A stretch of DNA of 17,321 nt from Halieaceae bacterium (GTDB taxonomy: Bacteria; Pseudomonadota; Gammaproteobacteria; Pseudomonadales; Halieaceae), in contig DOVB01000208.1 of assembly GCA_003520285.1 (NCBI GenBank), positions 1 through 17,321 on the forward strand, in the 5' to 3' direction. How positions within the stretch are numbered: position 1 is the stretch's first letter; each line of letters starts with the position of its first letter. Shown one piece after another: positions 7,196 to 15,202 of the stretch. The position numbers and the translations under genes were made by a program. The notes beneath the pieces were generated by a model. The model saw only the letters and a list, made by a program, of their open reading frames with translations. It was not told the origin of the DNA and did no database searches.

Positions 7196-7723
7196 ATGAT
7201 TGTGTCATTTGATGGCCATACCCCTGACATCGCCGACGATGCGTTCATTGCCCCCAATGCCACCATTATTGGACGAGTTAGTGTGGCTGGGGGTTGCAGC
7301 ATTTGGTTTCAAAGCGTTCTCAGAGGTGACGTCGAGACCATAACCGTGCAGAAAGGTGCCAACATTCAGGATTTTGCTATGGTTCACGCTGACCCTGGCT
7401 CTAAGGTGGAAATCGGAGCATTCGCCACGATAGGTCACCACGCTACGGTTCACGGATGCACGATTGGCGCAGGTGCCTTGGTCGGTATCAATGCGGTGGT
7501 ACTGAATGGCGCAGTGGTGGGTGAAGGCTCATTAATTGGTGCAAACGCGCTGGTGCCCGAGGGAATGCAAATTCCACCTAAATCCCTAGTCGTGGGATCG
7601 CCGGCACAAGTCAAACGAACGCTGACCGACGAGCAGGTGGCGATGATAAGACTCGGGGCTGACCACTACATCCAAAACGGACAACGCTTTAAAGCTCTAT
7701 TTGAGTCTGAAGACCTTGATTAG
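7196..7723 (+). CDS. Gamma-carbonic anhydrase family protein (left-handed beta-helix)
   Basis: A 175-residue trimeric hexapeptide-repeat protein of the CamH/YrdA/PaaY group. It would bind metal at subunit interfaces and may hydrate CO2, although many members have other or unknown roles. Repeated [LIV]-G-x4 hexapeptide turns run through about residues 12-135. His64 (MVHADPG), His81 and His86 (IGHHATVHGC) match the three metal ligands of the family. The RGDVETI and NIQD motifs seen in active gamma-carbonic anhydrases are present. A C-terminal helix follows. AAGGAG lies 5-6 nt before the ATG. Its stop overlaps the convergent coq4 stop by 4 bp. Confidence 0.93.
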   Translation: MIVSFDGHTPDIADDAFIAPNATIIGRVSVAGGCSIWFQSVLRGDVETITVQKGANIQDFAMVHADPGSKVEIGAFATIGHHATVHGCTIGAGALVGINAVVLNGAVVGEGSLIGANALVPEGMQIPPKSLVVGSPAQVKRTLTDEQVAMIRLGADHYIQNGQRFKALFESEDLD

Positions 7724-8424
7724 TGTGCGAGTAGCGAGGGAAATCGCTCTCCACCCCGCAACGCCCAATACACCGTCGGTTCTTGAATCTTGAGCGTTGC
7801 CCGGACAGCAGCGGTTGGTTGAGTTAGCAGGTGCTCCCAGATTTGTCCCGGGAGCCACTGGGCTTCCTTGCCATGTCGGTATGCCTGCTTAACTGCCTTA
7901 AATACCTTCCAACCGAAGTAAGGCCGCAACTTTAAGGCACCAACTACAACGATAGCAGCGATCCCTCTGTTGCCCGTCTGCGCATAGGTAAAGGCCAGCA
8001 AACACAATTCACCTAGCTCATCGCGTCCATACTCGGTTAACGTATGCCAGAGATCATGCTGGTCTCGCTGGCGGCGTCCGAACTTCGCCCTGCGAGGCTC
8101 TTCAATTACCAGATTATCGCCTTCCGATGCTTTCACTAAACCATCGGCACTGAGCCCTTCAAGATTCAGAAACCGTCGATACAACGCGCCAAACGAACCG
8201 GGCGGCCATTCAGCTGCATCTTCGACCAGATAGGAGAGCAACTCTCGATCAGCTTTCAACAGGGCTTCAGCCTGTTCGAGCGCTTCGAATCTTTTGAACT
8301 CGCGCTCAAAACTCTGCCCACTAAGTGTCCTGATAATCGTGAAGACTTCTTCTGTCGCTTCAGGATTTTTGACCAGGCGTCTAAGTGCACCCAAGGCTTT
8401 AAATATCTCTATTCTCTCGGCCAT
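7720..8424 (-). CDS. Ubiquinone biosynthesis protein Coq4 family
   Basis: Coq4-family protein of 234 aa. In eukaryotes Coq4 is needed for coenzyme Q assembly, and human COQ4 has been reported to carry out C1 decarboxylation/hydroxylation of the quinone ring. The metal-binding signature H-D-x-x-H-x11-E is complete at His123-Asp124, His127 and Glu139, in HDLWHTLTEYGRDELGEL. The surrounding blocks also fit: AKFGRRQRDQ before it and GNRGIAAIVVVGALKLRP after it. The helical N-terminus is less conserved. Coq4 homologues are patchy in bacteria. Whether this one acts in ubiquinone synthesis or another isoprenoid pathway cannot be judged, because no ubi genes are nearby. No strong ribosome-binding site precedes the ATG. 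Confidence 0.85.
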   Translation of the reverse strand: MAERIEIFKALGALRRLVKNPEATEEVFTIIRTLSGQSFEREFKRFEALEQAEALLKADRELLSYLVEDAAEWPPGSFGALYRRFLNLEGLSADGLVKASEGDNLVIEEPRRAKFGRRQRDQHDLWHTLTEYGRDELGELCLLAFTYAQTGNRGIAAIVVVGALKLRPYFGWKVFKAVKQAYRHGKEAQWLPGQIWEHLLTQPTAAVRATLKIQEPTVYWALRGGERFPSLLAH

Positions 8425-8564
8425 TGCTCATGCTCTGGATTAATATGCACTAAAGCTTACTCGGGGTTGAGATCATTGTCACGCCTGCCCGAGAATGCGG
8501 AAGATTGAAAAGCCAACGACACACTGTCAGCGCTCGCAAGAATTGTGATAGACTGCGCGCCGCT

Positions 8565-8652
8565 GGTGAGGTGGCCGAGTGGTCGAAGGCGCACGCCTGG
8601 AAAGTGTGTGTACGGCAACGTACCGAGGGTTCGAATCCCTCCCTCACCGCCA
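8565..8652 (+). tRNA. tRNA-Ser(GGA): tRNA-Ser (anticodon GGA)
   Basis: The acceptor stem GGTGAGG pairs with CCTCACC. The anticodon stem CACGC/GTGTG (one G-U pair) carries the loop CTGGAAA, giving anticodon GGA for UCC/UCU. A long class II variable arm, GGTTCGAAT T-loop, discriminator G and an encoded CCA complete an 88-nt gene. Just upstream, TAGACT (8549-8554) is followed by the GC-rich discriminator GCGCGCC. If this is the promoter -10, the primary transcript would have only a few extra 5' nucleotides. The -35 is weak. Confidence 0.97.
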
Positions 8653-8676
8653 AATGACGAGCCCTGGGATACATTG

Positions 8677-9983
8677 ATGATGCCAGCTTCACTCGGAATA
8701 AAGCACAACCTTAGCCAATTTCTGCACCAGCTCTTCCAGGTCCTTCTGGTAGGCTTAACAATTGGAACGATGCGTACTGTCGTGCCAACATTAGCAGAAA
8801 CAGAATTCGGTGTTCCACAAACCTCGTTTTTACTGCTCTCGTCTTTCGTGGTCGCCTTCGGCTTTGTCAAAGGATTTATGAATTTCTATGCTGGACGCTG
8901 GTCTGAGACGATCGGCAGAAAACCAGTTTTGATTCTCGGGTGGCTGGTCGGACTCCCCATTCCTATCCTGATCTGGTTCGCTCCAAGTTGGAGCTGGATT
9001 GTGGGTGCAACGATTTTGCTCGGTGTCAATCAGGGTCTAACATGGTCGATGACGCAAACAGCAAAATTAGACTTTACCTTGCCGCGAGAGCGAGGTCTCA
9101 CTTTGGGCTTGAATGAGTTCTCTGGGTATATTGGCGTCGCGTTGGGGGGTATTTTGACCGCCTGGTTAACCGAGACAATTGGCCTAAAAATAGGCTTACT
9201 CTGGTTTGGCCTAAGCGTTGTGGGTATGGGCTTATTTTTCACCGTTTTTTTCATACAAGAAACCAGGCCCCGCGACCAGTACCGGCTGTTGCGCAATCGA
9301 TTGGGAGAGTGGCTAGGGGTCACATCGAGACTCAACCACAGAACGAGACGCTGCGATCTACCGGGTCCATTTTCAAGCTTGTCAGCTGGGGCGACAAGCG
9401 GTTGTTTGCACTCTGTCAGGCGGGTTTGGTTGAGAAATTTGTCGACGCTCTAGTGTGGTTGTTATATCCCATTTTCCTGTATCAAAAAGGTCTCAACCTG
9501 ACGCAGGCGAGCTCTATTATCGGAGTCTATGGCATCGTCTGGGGTACTTCTCAACTGATAACTGGACCTCTTTCAGACAGAGTGGGACGATATTGGCTCA
9601 ATGGAATGGGGATGTGGCTCTGCGGAACTGGTGTCCTACTAATGCTTCTTAATCAAGGGGCGCTATGGTGGACGTTCAGTGCCGCGGTAACAGGCTTTGG
9701 TATGGCTATGCTTTACCCTAACCTCTCAGCAGCCATCGCTGACATCGCGGCACCTGATTGGAGAGGATCAGCCATCGGGGTGTACCGCTTCTGGCGGGAC
9801 TTAGGTTAAGGGATAGGCGGCATAGGTCTTGGCGTTACAGCGCATTACTTTGGCCAAATTGAGGCAGCCTTTTGGTTCGTTTCTCTTAGCATGTTCACCT
9901 CAGGCGCTCTACTCATGTGGCTCTGTGAGGAGACTCATCCATCACTGACAACCTCGGTTTTGGCGCAAGATAAGTCTACGTGA
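8677..9983 (+). pseudogene. MFS transporter pseudogene (frameshift plus nonsense codon)
   Basis: Nearly full-length major facilitator gene (about 435 codons) that can no longer be read through. The first part (8677 to about 9300) encodes six helices, with TSFLLLSSFVVAFGFVKGFMN and the loop motif AGRWSETIGRKPVL. Between about 9260 and 9320 the frame changes by one base. The second half then continues with WGDKRLFALCQAGLVEKFVD, LITGPLSDRVGR and GVYRFWRDLG. A TAA at 9807-9809 follows where homologues have a Tyr (RDLGYA-like). The same frame continues with GIGGIGLGVTAHYFG, the last two helices and a stop at 9981-9983. Two independent lesions argue for a decayed gene. It starts 24 bp after tRNA-Ser and might share its transcript. 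Substrate unknown. Confidence 0.85.
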
Positions 9984-10019
9984 AACCTCATATGTTGATG
10001 TCAGCATGCCAATCGACTC

Positions 10020-10388
10020 TCAAAAGTCTGCGAGCCGCCGTTCTAGGAGTGCATAAAATGCCTGTAAGTCTCCACCTAGTTCCAGTAAGTCATTTGAATC
10101 CAACAATGTTTCAAATCGTTCCCCTATCAAAGCAACTACAGCGGGCAATGCATTCTGCGTATGCGCTCGCAAAAGATCTGCTTGCTGATCGCGGTGAAGC
10201 CACTGTATTGTTGGACTACTCTCGTCGGTACTGCGCCACTGAGTCTTCCCAAGGGGATTCCAGCCGTGCGAAATATCGCATAACGAACATTGTTTAAGAC
10301 CAATCAGTTTCCCAAGCGCGTAGTTTATTTCCCCTGCGACTGTGGCGTCAGCGTTGTAAATAGCAAAAATCTTTAGTGCGTCGGACAT
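10020..10388 (-). CDS. Conserved hypothetical protein with CSLCDI motif
   Basis: Not a family I can name. From the ATG at 10388, with GGAG 7 nt upstream (preferred over 10412), the protein is 122 aa. It opens ALKIFAIYNADATVAGEINYA, then has a CxxC pair in GLKQCSLCDISHGWNPLG (Cys34 and Cys37). Later come ALPAVVALIGERFETLLDS and an amphipathic C-terminal helix. There is no signal peptide or membrane helix. The beta-strand/CxxC/'LPAVVA' order vaguely recalls a thioredoxin-like fold or a small metal-binding protein, but this is conjecture. Similar 'YNAD...CxLCDITH' proteins occur in other proteobacteria as I recall. It is convergent with the MFS pseudogene and divergent from the YebC-family gene. 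Confidence 0.75.
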   Translation of the reverse strand: MSDALKIFAIYNADATVAGEINYALGKLIGLKQCSLCDISHGWNPLGKTQWRSTDESSPTIQWLHRDQQADLLRAHTQNALPAVVALIGERFETLLDSNDLLELGGDLQAFYALLERRLADF

Positions 10389-10568
10389 CGCTAACTCCAT
10401 TAACTCGATCACTACCTATATACGTATGGTTCAGCTTCAAGGCTCACTCGTTAAAGCCGTAGGTGAGCTCTTGTTGATCTAATCGGCTGTCAGAGTCTTA
10501 ATTTTTTCAATGCTCTTCGCCCCATGCTGGGTTAAAATTCGCGCTCTTCAGAACAAGGATCGCAAACT

Positions 10569-11288
10569 ATGGGACGCGCTTACCAGAACCGTAAAGACTC
10601 CATGGCGAAGACCGCCGATTTAAAAACCAAGATTTACAGCAAGTACGCACGCGAGATCTACGTTGCGGCGAAATCTGGCGGCACGGATCCGCACGGCAAC
10701 CTTGCTTTAAGGAGCATTATTGATCGCGCAAAGAAAGATCAGGTGCCGACGCATGTCATTGAAAAAGCAATGGAGAAAGCCAGTGGCAGCGGTGGTGAGA
10801 ACTTCGAGGTCGCGCGATATGAAGGCTACGGGCCCGGCAACTGCATGGTGATTATTGAGTGTTTAACGGACAATCCGAACCGCACGTTCGGAGATGTCCG
10901 GCTCTGCTTCACCAAAACCAAATCGAAGATCGGTTCTCAGGGCGCTGTGAGCCACATGTTTGATCACTTGTGTATCCTGAAGTTCGCTCATGACGACGAA
11001 GAGACAGCGCTTGATGCGCTACTTATGGCAGAAGTTGATGTCATAGATATCGAGAATGACGATGGGATGCTAACCGTGTTTGCCCCGCACACTGATTCAT
11101 TCAAAGCTAAACGGGCGCTCACAGAAGCGTGTGGTGATATTGATTTTGACGTCGATGAAATCCAGTTCATTCCGCAAACCAGCATTGAGCTCGCTGGCGA
11201 AGACCTCGAGATTTTCGATCGTTTTGTGAGCCTTCTTAACGATCTCGATGATGTTCAAAACGTGTATCACAACGTAGATAACGCCTAA
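10569..11288 (+). CDS. YebC/PmpR (TACO1) family protein
   Basis: A 239-residue cytosolic protein. The family was long annotated as transcriptional regulators; more recent work links YebC/TACO1 proteins to translation of proline-rich stretches. It begins [15 protein letters not shown], typical of the YeeN-like branch rather than the classical 'MAGHSKW' YebC branch. It then has the family blocks [32 protein letters not shown] and SQGAVSHMF, ending [25 protein letters not shown]. Length is normal. AAGGAT lies 9-10 nt before the ATG. A TAAAAT at 10533-10538 may be its -10 but lacks a convincing -35. No ruvC, the usual neighbour of classical yebC, is adjacent. Confidence 0.92.
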   Translation: MGRAYQNRKDSMAKTADLKTKIYSKYAREIYVAAKSGGTDPHGNLALRSIIDRAKKDQVPTHVIEKAMEKASGSGGENFEVARYEGYGPGNCMVIIECLTDNPNRTFGDVRLCFTKTKSKIGSQGAVSHMFDHLCILKFAHDDEETALDALLMAEVDVIDIENDDGMLTVFAPHTDSFKAKRALTEACGDIDFDVDEIQFIPQTSIELAGEDLEIFDRFVSLLNDLDDVQNVYHNVDNA

Positions 11289-11297
11289 TGTGCTTCT

Positions 11298-11321
11298 GGT
11301 AGGCCTGAATCTAGGCCCACC
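11298..11321 (+). terminator. Hairpin after the YebC-family gene
   Basis: GGTAGGCCT and AGGCCCACC can pair over 9 positions with one A-C mismatch around a 6-nt loop, starting 10 nt after the stop. There is no following T run, so it is an imperfect terminator candidate within the 95-bp convergent gap before the HMG-CoA-lyase-type gene. Confidence 0.3.
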
Positions 11322-11383
11322 CATCAACAGCAATATCAAGCCTGAGACGGTGTGCTCGTCTGCTGCCGACCTAAAGTCAGTGA

Positions 11384-12271
11384 TCAGCGCTTACGACGCC
11401 ACCATTCCATCGATTTTCCACCCAACGCGCTTTGGGTGATTTGCTCAGCAAAGCGGACGGCGGGCTCAAGCATAGCGAAATCTATACCGGTCTCAATCCC
11501 GCTCTCGTTAAACAAATACACCAGATCTTCGGTAGCCACGTTGCCGGTGGCGCCTGGAGCAAATGGGCATCCACCTAAACCGCCAATGGATGCATCAAAT
11601 GAGCGTACCCCTGCAAGATAAGCTGACCACACCATGGCAATAGCTTGACCGCGGGTATCGTGCACGTGAAGATTGACACGATCAGCGCCGTAATCAACGA
11701 CCAGCGGGTGGGTTAAATTGTAAATCTGCTGTGGCGTCCCTGCGCCAATGGTATCGGAGATAGAGACTTCGTGGGCACCACCATCAAGGAGCTGACGCGC
11801 CAAACCTAGAACGCGGGCTTCATCGATACGCCCCTCATAGGGACAGGCACAAGAGCATGATATATAGACTCGCACGTGATTGCCCTCTGCATGACACGCC
11901 CGTACCACCTGGAAATTTGACTGTAATGCTTGGTCTAAGGTCATGTTCACATTGCGTTCACTGAAGGTTTCCGAAGCCGACATGATCAACCCGAACTCTG
12001 ATAAACCGGTAGCTTTGCCTCGTTCGTAACCGCGCAAATTGGGAACTAAGCCGCTATAAGAGCGTCGTTCCAAGTCAAGCATGCCAACCAAGGCCTCAGC
12101 ATCAGCCATTTGAGGCACCGCTTTGGGGTGTACGAAGCTCGCAACTTCAATATGGTTCAAGCCGGCAGCTTCTAACAGACTGAGCAACGCCAGTTTATCG
12201 CCTGTGCTGACGACAAGAGGTTGATTTTGAAGTCCATCGCGTAAACCAACTTCGTTAATCGTTACCGTCAT
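11384..12271 (-). CDS. Hydroxymethylglutaryl-CoA lyase family protein
   Basis: Cleaves 3-hydroxy-3-methylglutaryl-CoA, or a related 3-hydroxyacyl-CoA, to acetyl-CoA and a keto acid, in a TIM barrel with a divalent metal. The 295-residue protein has NEVGLRDGLQNQ with the catalytic Arg11-Asp12. Metal-binding His202 and His204 stand in LHVHDTRGQA. The signature GGLGGCPFAPGATGNVATED contains catalytic Cys235. Length is normal. The ATG lies 2 bp after the CoA-transferase stop, so the two are one operon and likely work in sequence. The usual leucine-degradation neighbours (isovaleryl-CoA dehydrogenase, methylcrotonyl-CoA carboxylase, glutaconyl hydratase) are absent, so the natural substrate may be an acid activated by the partner transferase. 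Confidence 0.93.
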   Translation of the reverse strand: MTVTINEVGLRDGLQNQPLVVSTGDKLALLSLLEAAGLNHIEVASFVHPKAVPQMADAEALVGMLDLERRSYSGLVPNLRGYERGKATGLSEFGLIMSASETFSERNVNMTLDQALQSNFQVVRACHAEGNHVRVYISCSCACPYEGRIDEARVLGLARQLLDGGAHEVSISDTIGAGTPQQIYNLTHPLVVDYGADRVNLHVHDTRGQAIAMVWSAYLAGVRSFDASIGGLGGCPFAPGATGNVATEDLVYLFNESGIETGIDFAMLEPAVRFAEQITQSALGGKSMEWWRRKR

Positions 12272-12273
12272 CG

Positions 12274-13470
12274 CTAGATATCACCATTCTCGCGTAAGAT
12301 TTGGATTTGCTCTGGGGTATAACCTAAGGCCATAAATACCGCGTCGCTATCGCCGCCCACTGCAGCCGGTCCAGCCCACTGCGTGGCCCCGGGTGTTCCA
12401 TCGAGCTTGGGCAGTATCGCAGGAATTGTAACTTCGCCACTCGCACTCTGCACTGACTCGAACATCCCGCGTGCCTGATACTGAGGATCCTTGACCATGT
12501 CTTCCACTGAGTACATTGGACCAGAAGGGACGTCTGCTGCCTCTAATACCGCGAGTACCTCTGTAGAGCTCATCGAACTCGTCCACGACGCCAGCGCGGC
12601 ATCGATCACGGCCTCGTGCTCGACTCGACCCGCGTTATCTCCCATTTTTGGATCTTCAGCCAAATCCGGGTAACCCGCTGCGTGCATAAGGCGCTTGTAA
12701 ATAGAGTCGCCATTGCCCCCAATCACGACATATTTATTATCTGCGCACAAATAGGTGTTAGTCGGCACTATTCCGGTAATCGTTGAGCCAGAGGGCTCTC
12801 GAATAGCGCCGGTTGCTACATATTCTGGCACTACTGATTCCATTAAATTGAACATAGACTCATAGATCGCAATATCGACCACCTGCCCTGGTGCTTGATT
12901 TCGTTCTCTGTGTAGTAGGCTCAGCACGGTACCAAAGGCGGCATGTAAGCCAGCTAGCGAGTCGCCCATGCTAAGATTGGGGCGAACAGGTGGGCGATCA
13001 GGAAAACCATTAAGGTAACGAAAGCCGCTAAATGCCTCGGATACAGACGCATAGCCCGGACGCTCAGCCATGGGCCCGGTTTGGCCGTAACCTGAGATGC
13101 GGGTATAAACCAATCCGGGGTTACTCTGTTTAAAACTTTCTGGACCCAGACCCCATTTTTCCATAGTGCCCGGGCGGAAGTTCTCGATCACGACATCCGC
13201 TGACTCGATTAAACGCTTGACCAGCGCCCTACCCTCGTCTGATCTCAAGTTTGCGGTCACCGATCGCTTATTTCTCGCGATGCTGTACCACCAATAAGAG
13301 GTGCCAGTCTCGTCAAGAGCACGCCAACCTCTCAAGGGGTCGCCTTTACCAGGCGGCTCTACCTTTATGACTTCGGCGCCAAAGTAACCCAGCAAGGTGC
13401 CACAAAACGGTCCAGCGACGAGCTGGCCAATTTCTATTACTTTTATGCCTTCCAGTGGTTTCTGAGCCAT
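12274..13470 (-). CDS. CaiB/BaiF (class III) CoA-transferase
   Basis: Transfers CoA between carboxylic acids through an aspartyl-CoA thioester. The 398-residue protein has the family start LEGIKVIEIGQLVAGPFCGTLL, the substrate loop KVEPPGKGDPLRGW, VVIENFRPGTMEKWGL and SGYGQTGP. The catalytic Asp170 stands in SMGDSLAGLHAAFG. Length is normal. AAGGA lies about 9 nt upstream of the ATG. It is the first gene of the operon with the HMG-CoA-lyase-type gene. Human SUGCT, of the same superfamily, moves CoA from succinyl-CoA to glutarate or hydroxymethylglutarate; paired with the lyase, that is an attractive but unproven function here. Formyl-, itaconate- or carnitine-type activities cannot be excluded. 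Confidence 0.92.
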   Translation of the reverse strand: MAQKPLEGIKVIEIGQLVAGPFCGTLLGYFGAEVIKVEPPGKGDPLRGWRALDETGTSYWWYSIARNKRSVTANLRSDEGRALVKRLIESADVVIENFRPGTMEKWGLGPESFKQSNPGLVYTRISGYGQTGPMAERPGYASVSEAFSGFRYLNGFPDRPPVRPNLSMGDSLAGLHAAFGTVLSLLHRERNQAPGQVVDIAIYESMFNLMESVVPEYVATGAIREPSGSTITGIVPTNTYLCADNKYVVIGGNGDSIYKRLMHAAGYPDLAEDPKMGDNAGRVEHEAVIDAALASWTSSMSSTEVLAVLEAADVPSGPMYSVEDMVKDPQYQARGMFESVQSASGEVTIPAILPKLDGTPGATQWAGPAAVGGDSDAVFMALGYTPEQIQILRENGDI

Positions 13471-13486
13471 TAAGAGGGGTCCTTGT

Positions 13487-13499
13487 GGTTATTGTAACC
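13487..13499 (-). promoter_or_regulatory. Palindrome over a candidate -10 of the CoA-transferase/lyase operon
   Basis: On the minus strand GGTTACAATAACC is a 5-3-5 palindrome ending 17 bp before the caiB-like ATG. Its centre holds TACAAT (13496-13491), a five-of-six -10 match, with GCTACA as a partial -35 at 18-nt spacing. A regulator bound here would cover the promoter. The palindrome is short enough to be chance. Confidence 0.3.
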
Positions 13500-13578
13500 G
13501 CCCGTGATAGCCGATGTAGCGCGGCAGCTCTCACAGCAAAGTGATCGTGTCAGCGGGAAATATGTGTGCATGTGCTTG

Positions 13579-14397
13579 TTACTGCCTCGGCATGCGGGAG
13601 CGAGGCAAAGCACTTGGGTCACTCGCTCGAAATGGAGTGATATCGATGCCGCCACGTCGCGTGTAGAACGCCTGAACAGCGAGCGAGCGCGGCGCAAAGG
13701 TACTCCATAAATCACAATAAATACGCTCGAGGCACTGCTCATGATATTCCTGATGCGTGTGAAAACTCAGTAGATATTGCAGTAAGGTACGTTCATCAAT
13801 ATTGGGACCGCACCAGCGAACCTGAACACTCGCCCAGTCCGGCTGAGCGGTCACCGGGCATAAACTGCGCAGCTTGTGGGTATACCAAGTTCTCTCTACC
13901 TCGCTGTCGTCTTGACTGCGCAGAATTTCTTTGGCGGGCTTGACCGCGCCAACCACATCGCTGTGGCGATCAAGACAGTCTCCATCCAGGGCGCTTCCAG
14001 CCATTGAAGGATCATCAACCTCTAGAATGTCGAGGCTAACGGGCATGTTAACCACTTTGCTAACATCTGACTGAATTACATCCCGAGCCTCTTCGACTGT
14101 CTTAAAGCGAGTTAAGTTCAAAGAATTAAGATATAGTTTCAGAGACTTAGACTCGGTAATGAAAGTCGACTCGCAGGGAACCAATAGCCGCCCAACAAAC
14201 ACCTGCGGTACCCCGTCCGCATTTAACCAGGACAGTTCATAGATATGCCAAAGGTCAACGCCGAACATCGGCAACTGCGAGGCGTTCGAATCGATAGTCG
14301 CGCGCCCCACCGCTCTTGCAATTGGGAACAACACCTCTGGCGAGTATGAGGTGGGAGCAGGCGTTTTCTCGCCTAGAACAAAGATTTTATCACTCAT
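13579..14397 (-). CDS. queF: NADPH-dependent 7-cyano-7-deazaguanine (preQ0) reductase
   Basis: Reduces the nitrile of preQ0 to preQ1, a late step of queuosine tRNA modification, in the cytosol. From the ATG at 14397 (GGAAG 5 nt upstream; preferred over 14484) the protein is 272 aa, the long two-domain form found in gammaproteobacteria. The QueF motif ESKSLK is at residues 82-87. Catalytic Cys180, which forms the thioimide, and Asp187 stand in SLCPVTAQPDWAS. The FHTHQEYHE block is conserved. The C-terminus RGGIDITPFR is typical. It lies 31 bp after yadH, probably in the same transcript. No other queuosine genes are in the window. Confidence 0.96.
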   Translation of the reverse strand: MSDKIFVLGEKTPAPTSYSPEVLFPIARAVGRATIDSNASQLPMFGVDLWHIYELSWLNADGVPQVFVGRLLVPCESTFITESKSLKLYLNSLNLTRFKTVEEARDVIQSDVSKVVNMPVSLDILEVDDPSMAGSALDGDCLDRHSDVVGAVKPAKEILRSQDDSEVERTWYTHKLRSLCPVTAQPDWASVQVRWCGPNIDERTLLQYLLSFHTHQEYHEQCLERIYCDLWSTFAPRSLAVQAFYTRRGGIDITPFRASDPSALPRSRMPRQ

Positions 14398-14428
14398 TGT
14401 GCTTCCATTCAGGCGCGTCCAGAAATCT

Positions 14429-15202
14429 CTACTGACGCAATCTTGTTCCACTATTGAGCAAGTGCATGCAGTACGCATAGGCAATCACTGTGAAAACTCC
14501 AATCATACCGAAAGCAAACTCGATACTCACATCAGACACACCCAGCACGCCGTATCGGAAGGCATTAACTACGTACACCAATGGATTGAGTTGCGATACC
14601 CCACGCCAAAAATCGGGCAACAGATCCAGACTGTAGAACACACCACCGAGATAGATAAGCGGGGTCAAAACGAAAGTAGGAACGATAGAAATATCATCGA
14701 ACGAGTTGGCAAACACGGCATTAATGAATCCGGCCAAAGCAAACAAGATCGATGTCATAGTCACGATAGCGACAACAACCGGGAAGCTGTAAATCGACAG
14801 CTCCGTGAAGAACAGCGCTACGATCGTGACGATAACGGCCACCATCAACCCGCGCGTCACACCTCCCAGAATATAACCCCACAAGATAATGTAGTTAGGC
14901 GTAGGCGATACCAGAAGTTCTTCAATGCTGTTATTGAACTTCGATCCAAAAAATGAAGACACTACGTTCGAGTATGAATTAGTCACAATCGCCATCATGA
15001 TCAAACCGGGAACTACGAACTGCATATAGGTAAATCCACCCATTTCGCCGATTCGAGAGCCAACCAAGGTCCCGAAAATCACGAAATACAAGGACATCGT
15101 AATGGCTGAAGGAAGTAATGTTTGAGTCCAGATGCGGGTGTAGCGACGGACCTCTTTACGCAGAATAGTCACGAAAGCGATATATTGTTCAGTCCAATTC
15201 AA
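14429..15202 (-). CDS. yadH: ABC-2 type transporter permease (YadH-like)
   Basis: A 257-residue inner-membrane permease of the ABC-2 exporter type, pairing with the ATPase directly upstream. About six transmembrane segments are visible, including LPSAITMSLYFVIFGTLVG, YMQFVVPGLIMMAIVT and VPTFVLTPLIYLGGVFYSL. The family block LNPLVYVVNAFRYGVLG stands near the C-terminus. Length is normal. The start overlaps the yadG stop by 4 bp (ATGA), implying coupled translation. The exported substrate is not known for this family. Confidence 0.93.
   Translation of the reverse strand: MNWTEQYIAFVTILRKEVRRYTRIWTQTLLPSAITMSLYFVIFGTLVGSRIGEMGGFTYMQFVVPGLIMMAIVTNSYSNVVSSFFGSKFNNSIEELLVSPTPNYIILWGYILGGVTRGLMVAVIVTIVALFFTELSIYSFPVVVAIVTMTSILFALAGFINAVFANSFDDISIVPTFVLTPLIYLGGVFYSLDLLPDFWRGVSQLNPLVYVVNAFRYGVLGVSDVSIEFAFGMIGVFTVIAYAYCMHLLNSGTRLRQ

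Noticed and set aside
8565..8652. tRNA-Ser as an integration site of a mobile element
   Set aside because: No repeat of the tRNA 3' end, no integrase and no foreign-looking cargo were found downstream; the adjacent gene is a plain MFS pseudogene.
8545..8676. Upstream extension of the second MFS gene through tRNA-Ser
   Set aside because: The frame is open by chance across the tRNA gene; conserved MFS sequence and plausible ATG codons begin only at 8677.
8677..9983. Programmed frameshift and stop-codon readthrough in the second MFS gene
   Set aside because: No slippery heptamer was evident at the frame change, and a second independent lesion (TAA at 9807) makes decay or sequencing error the simpler explanation.
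7130..13560. 13-bp direct repeat TGTCAGCGGGAAA at 7130-7142 and 13548-13560, both intergenic
   Set aside because: One or a few repeated 13-mers are expected by chance in 17 kb, and the two copies have no common position relative to genes.
14398..14428. preQ1 riboswitch before queF
   Set aside because: Only 31 bp separate yadH and queF and no preQ1 aptamer-like stem with an A-rich tail is visible.
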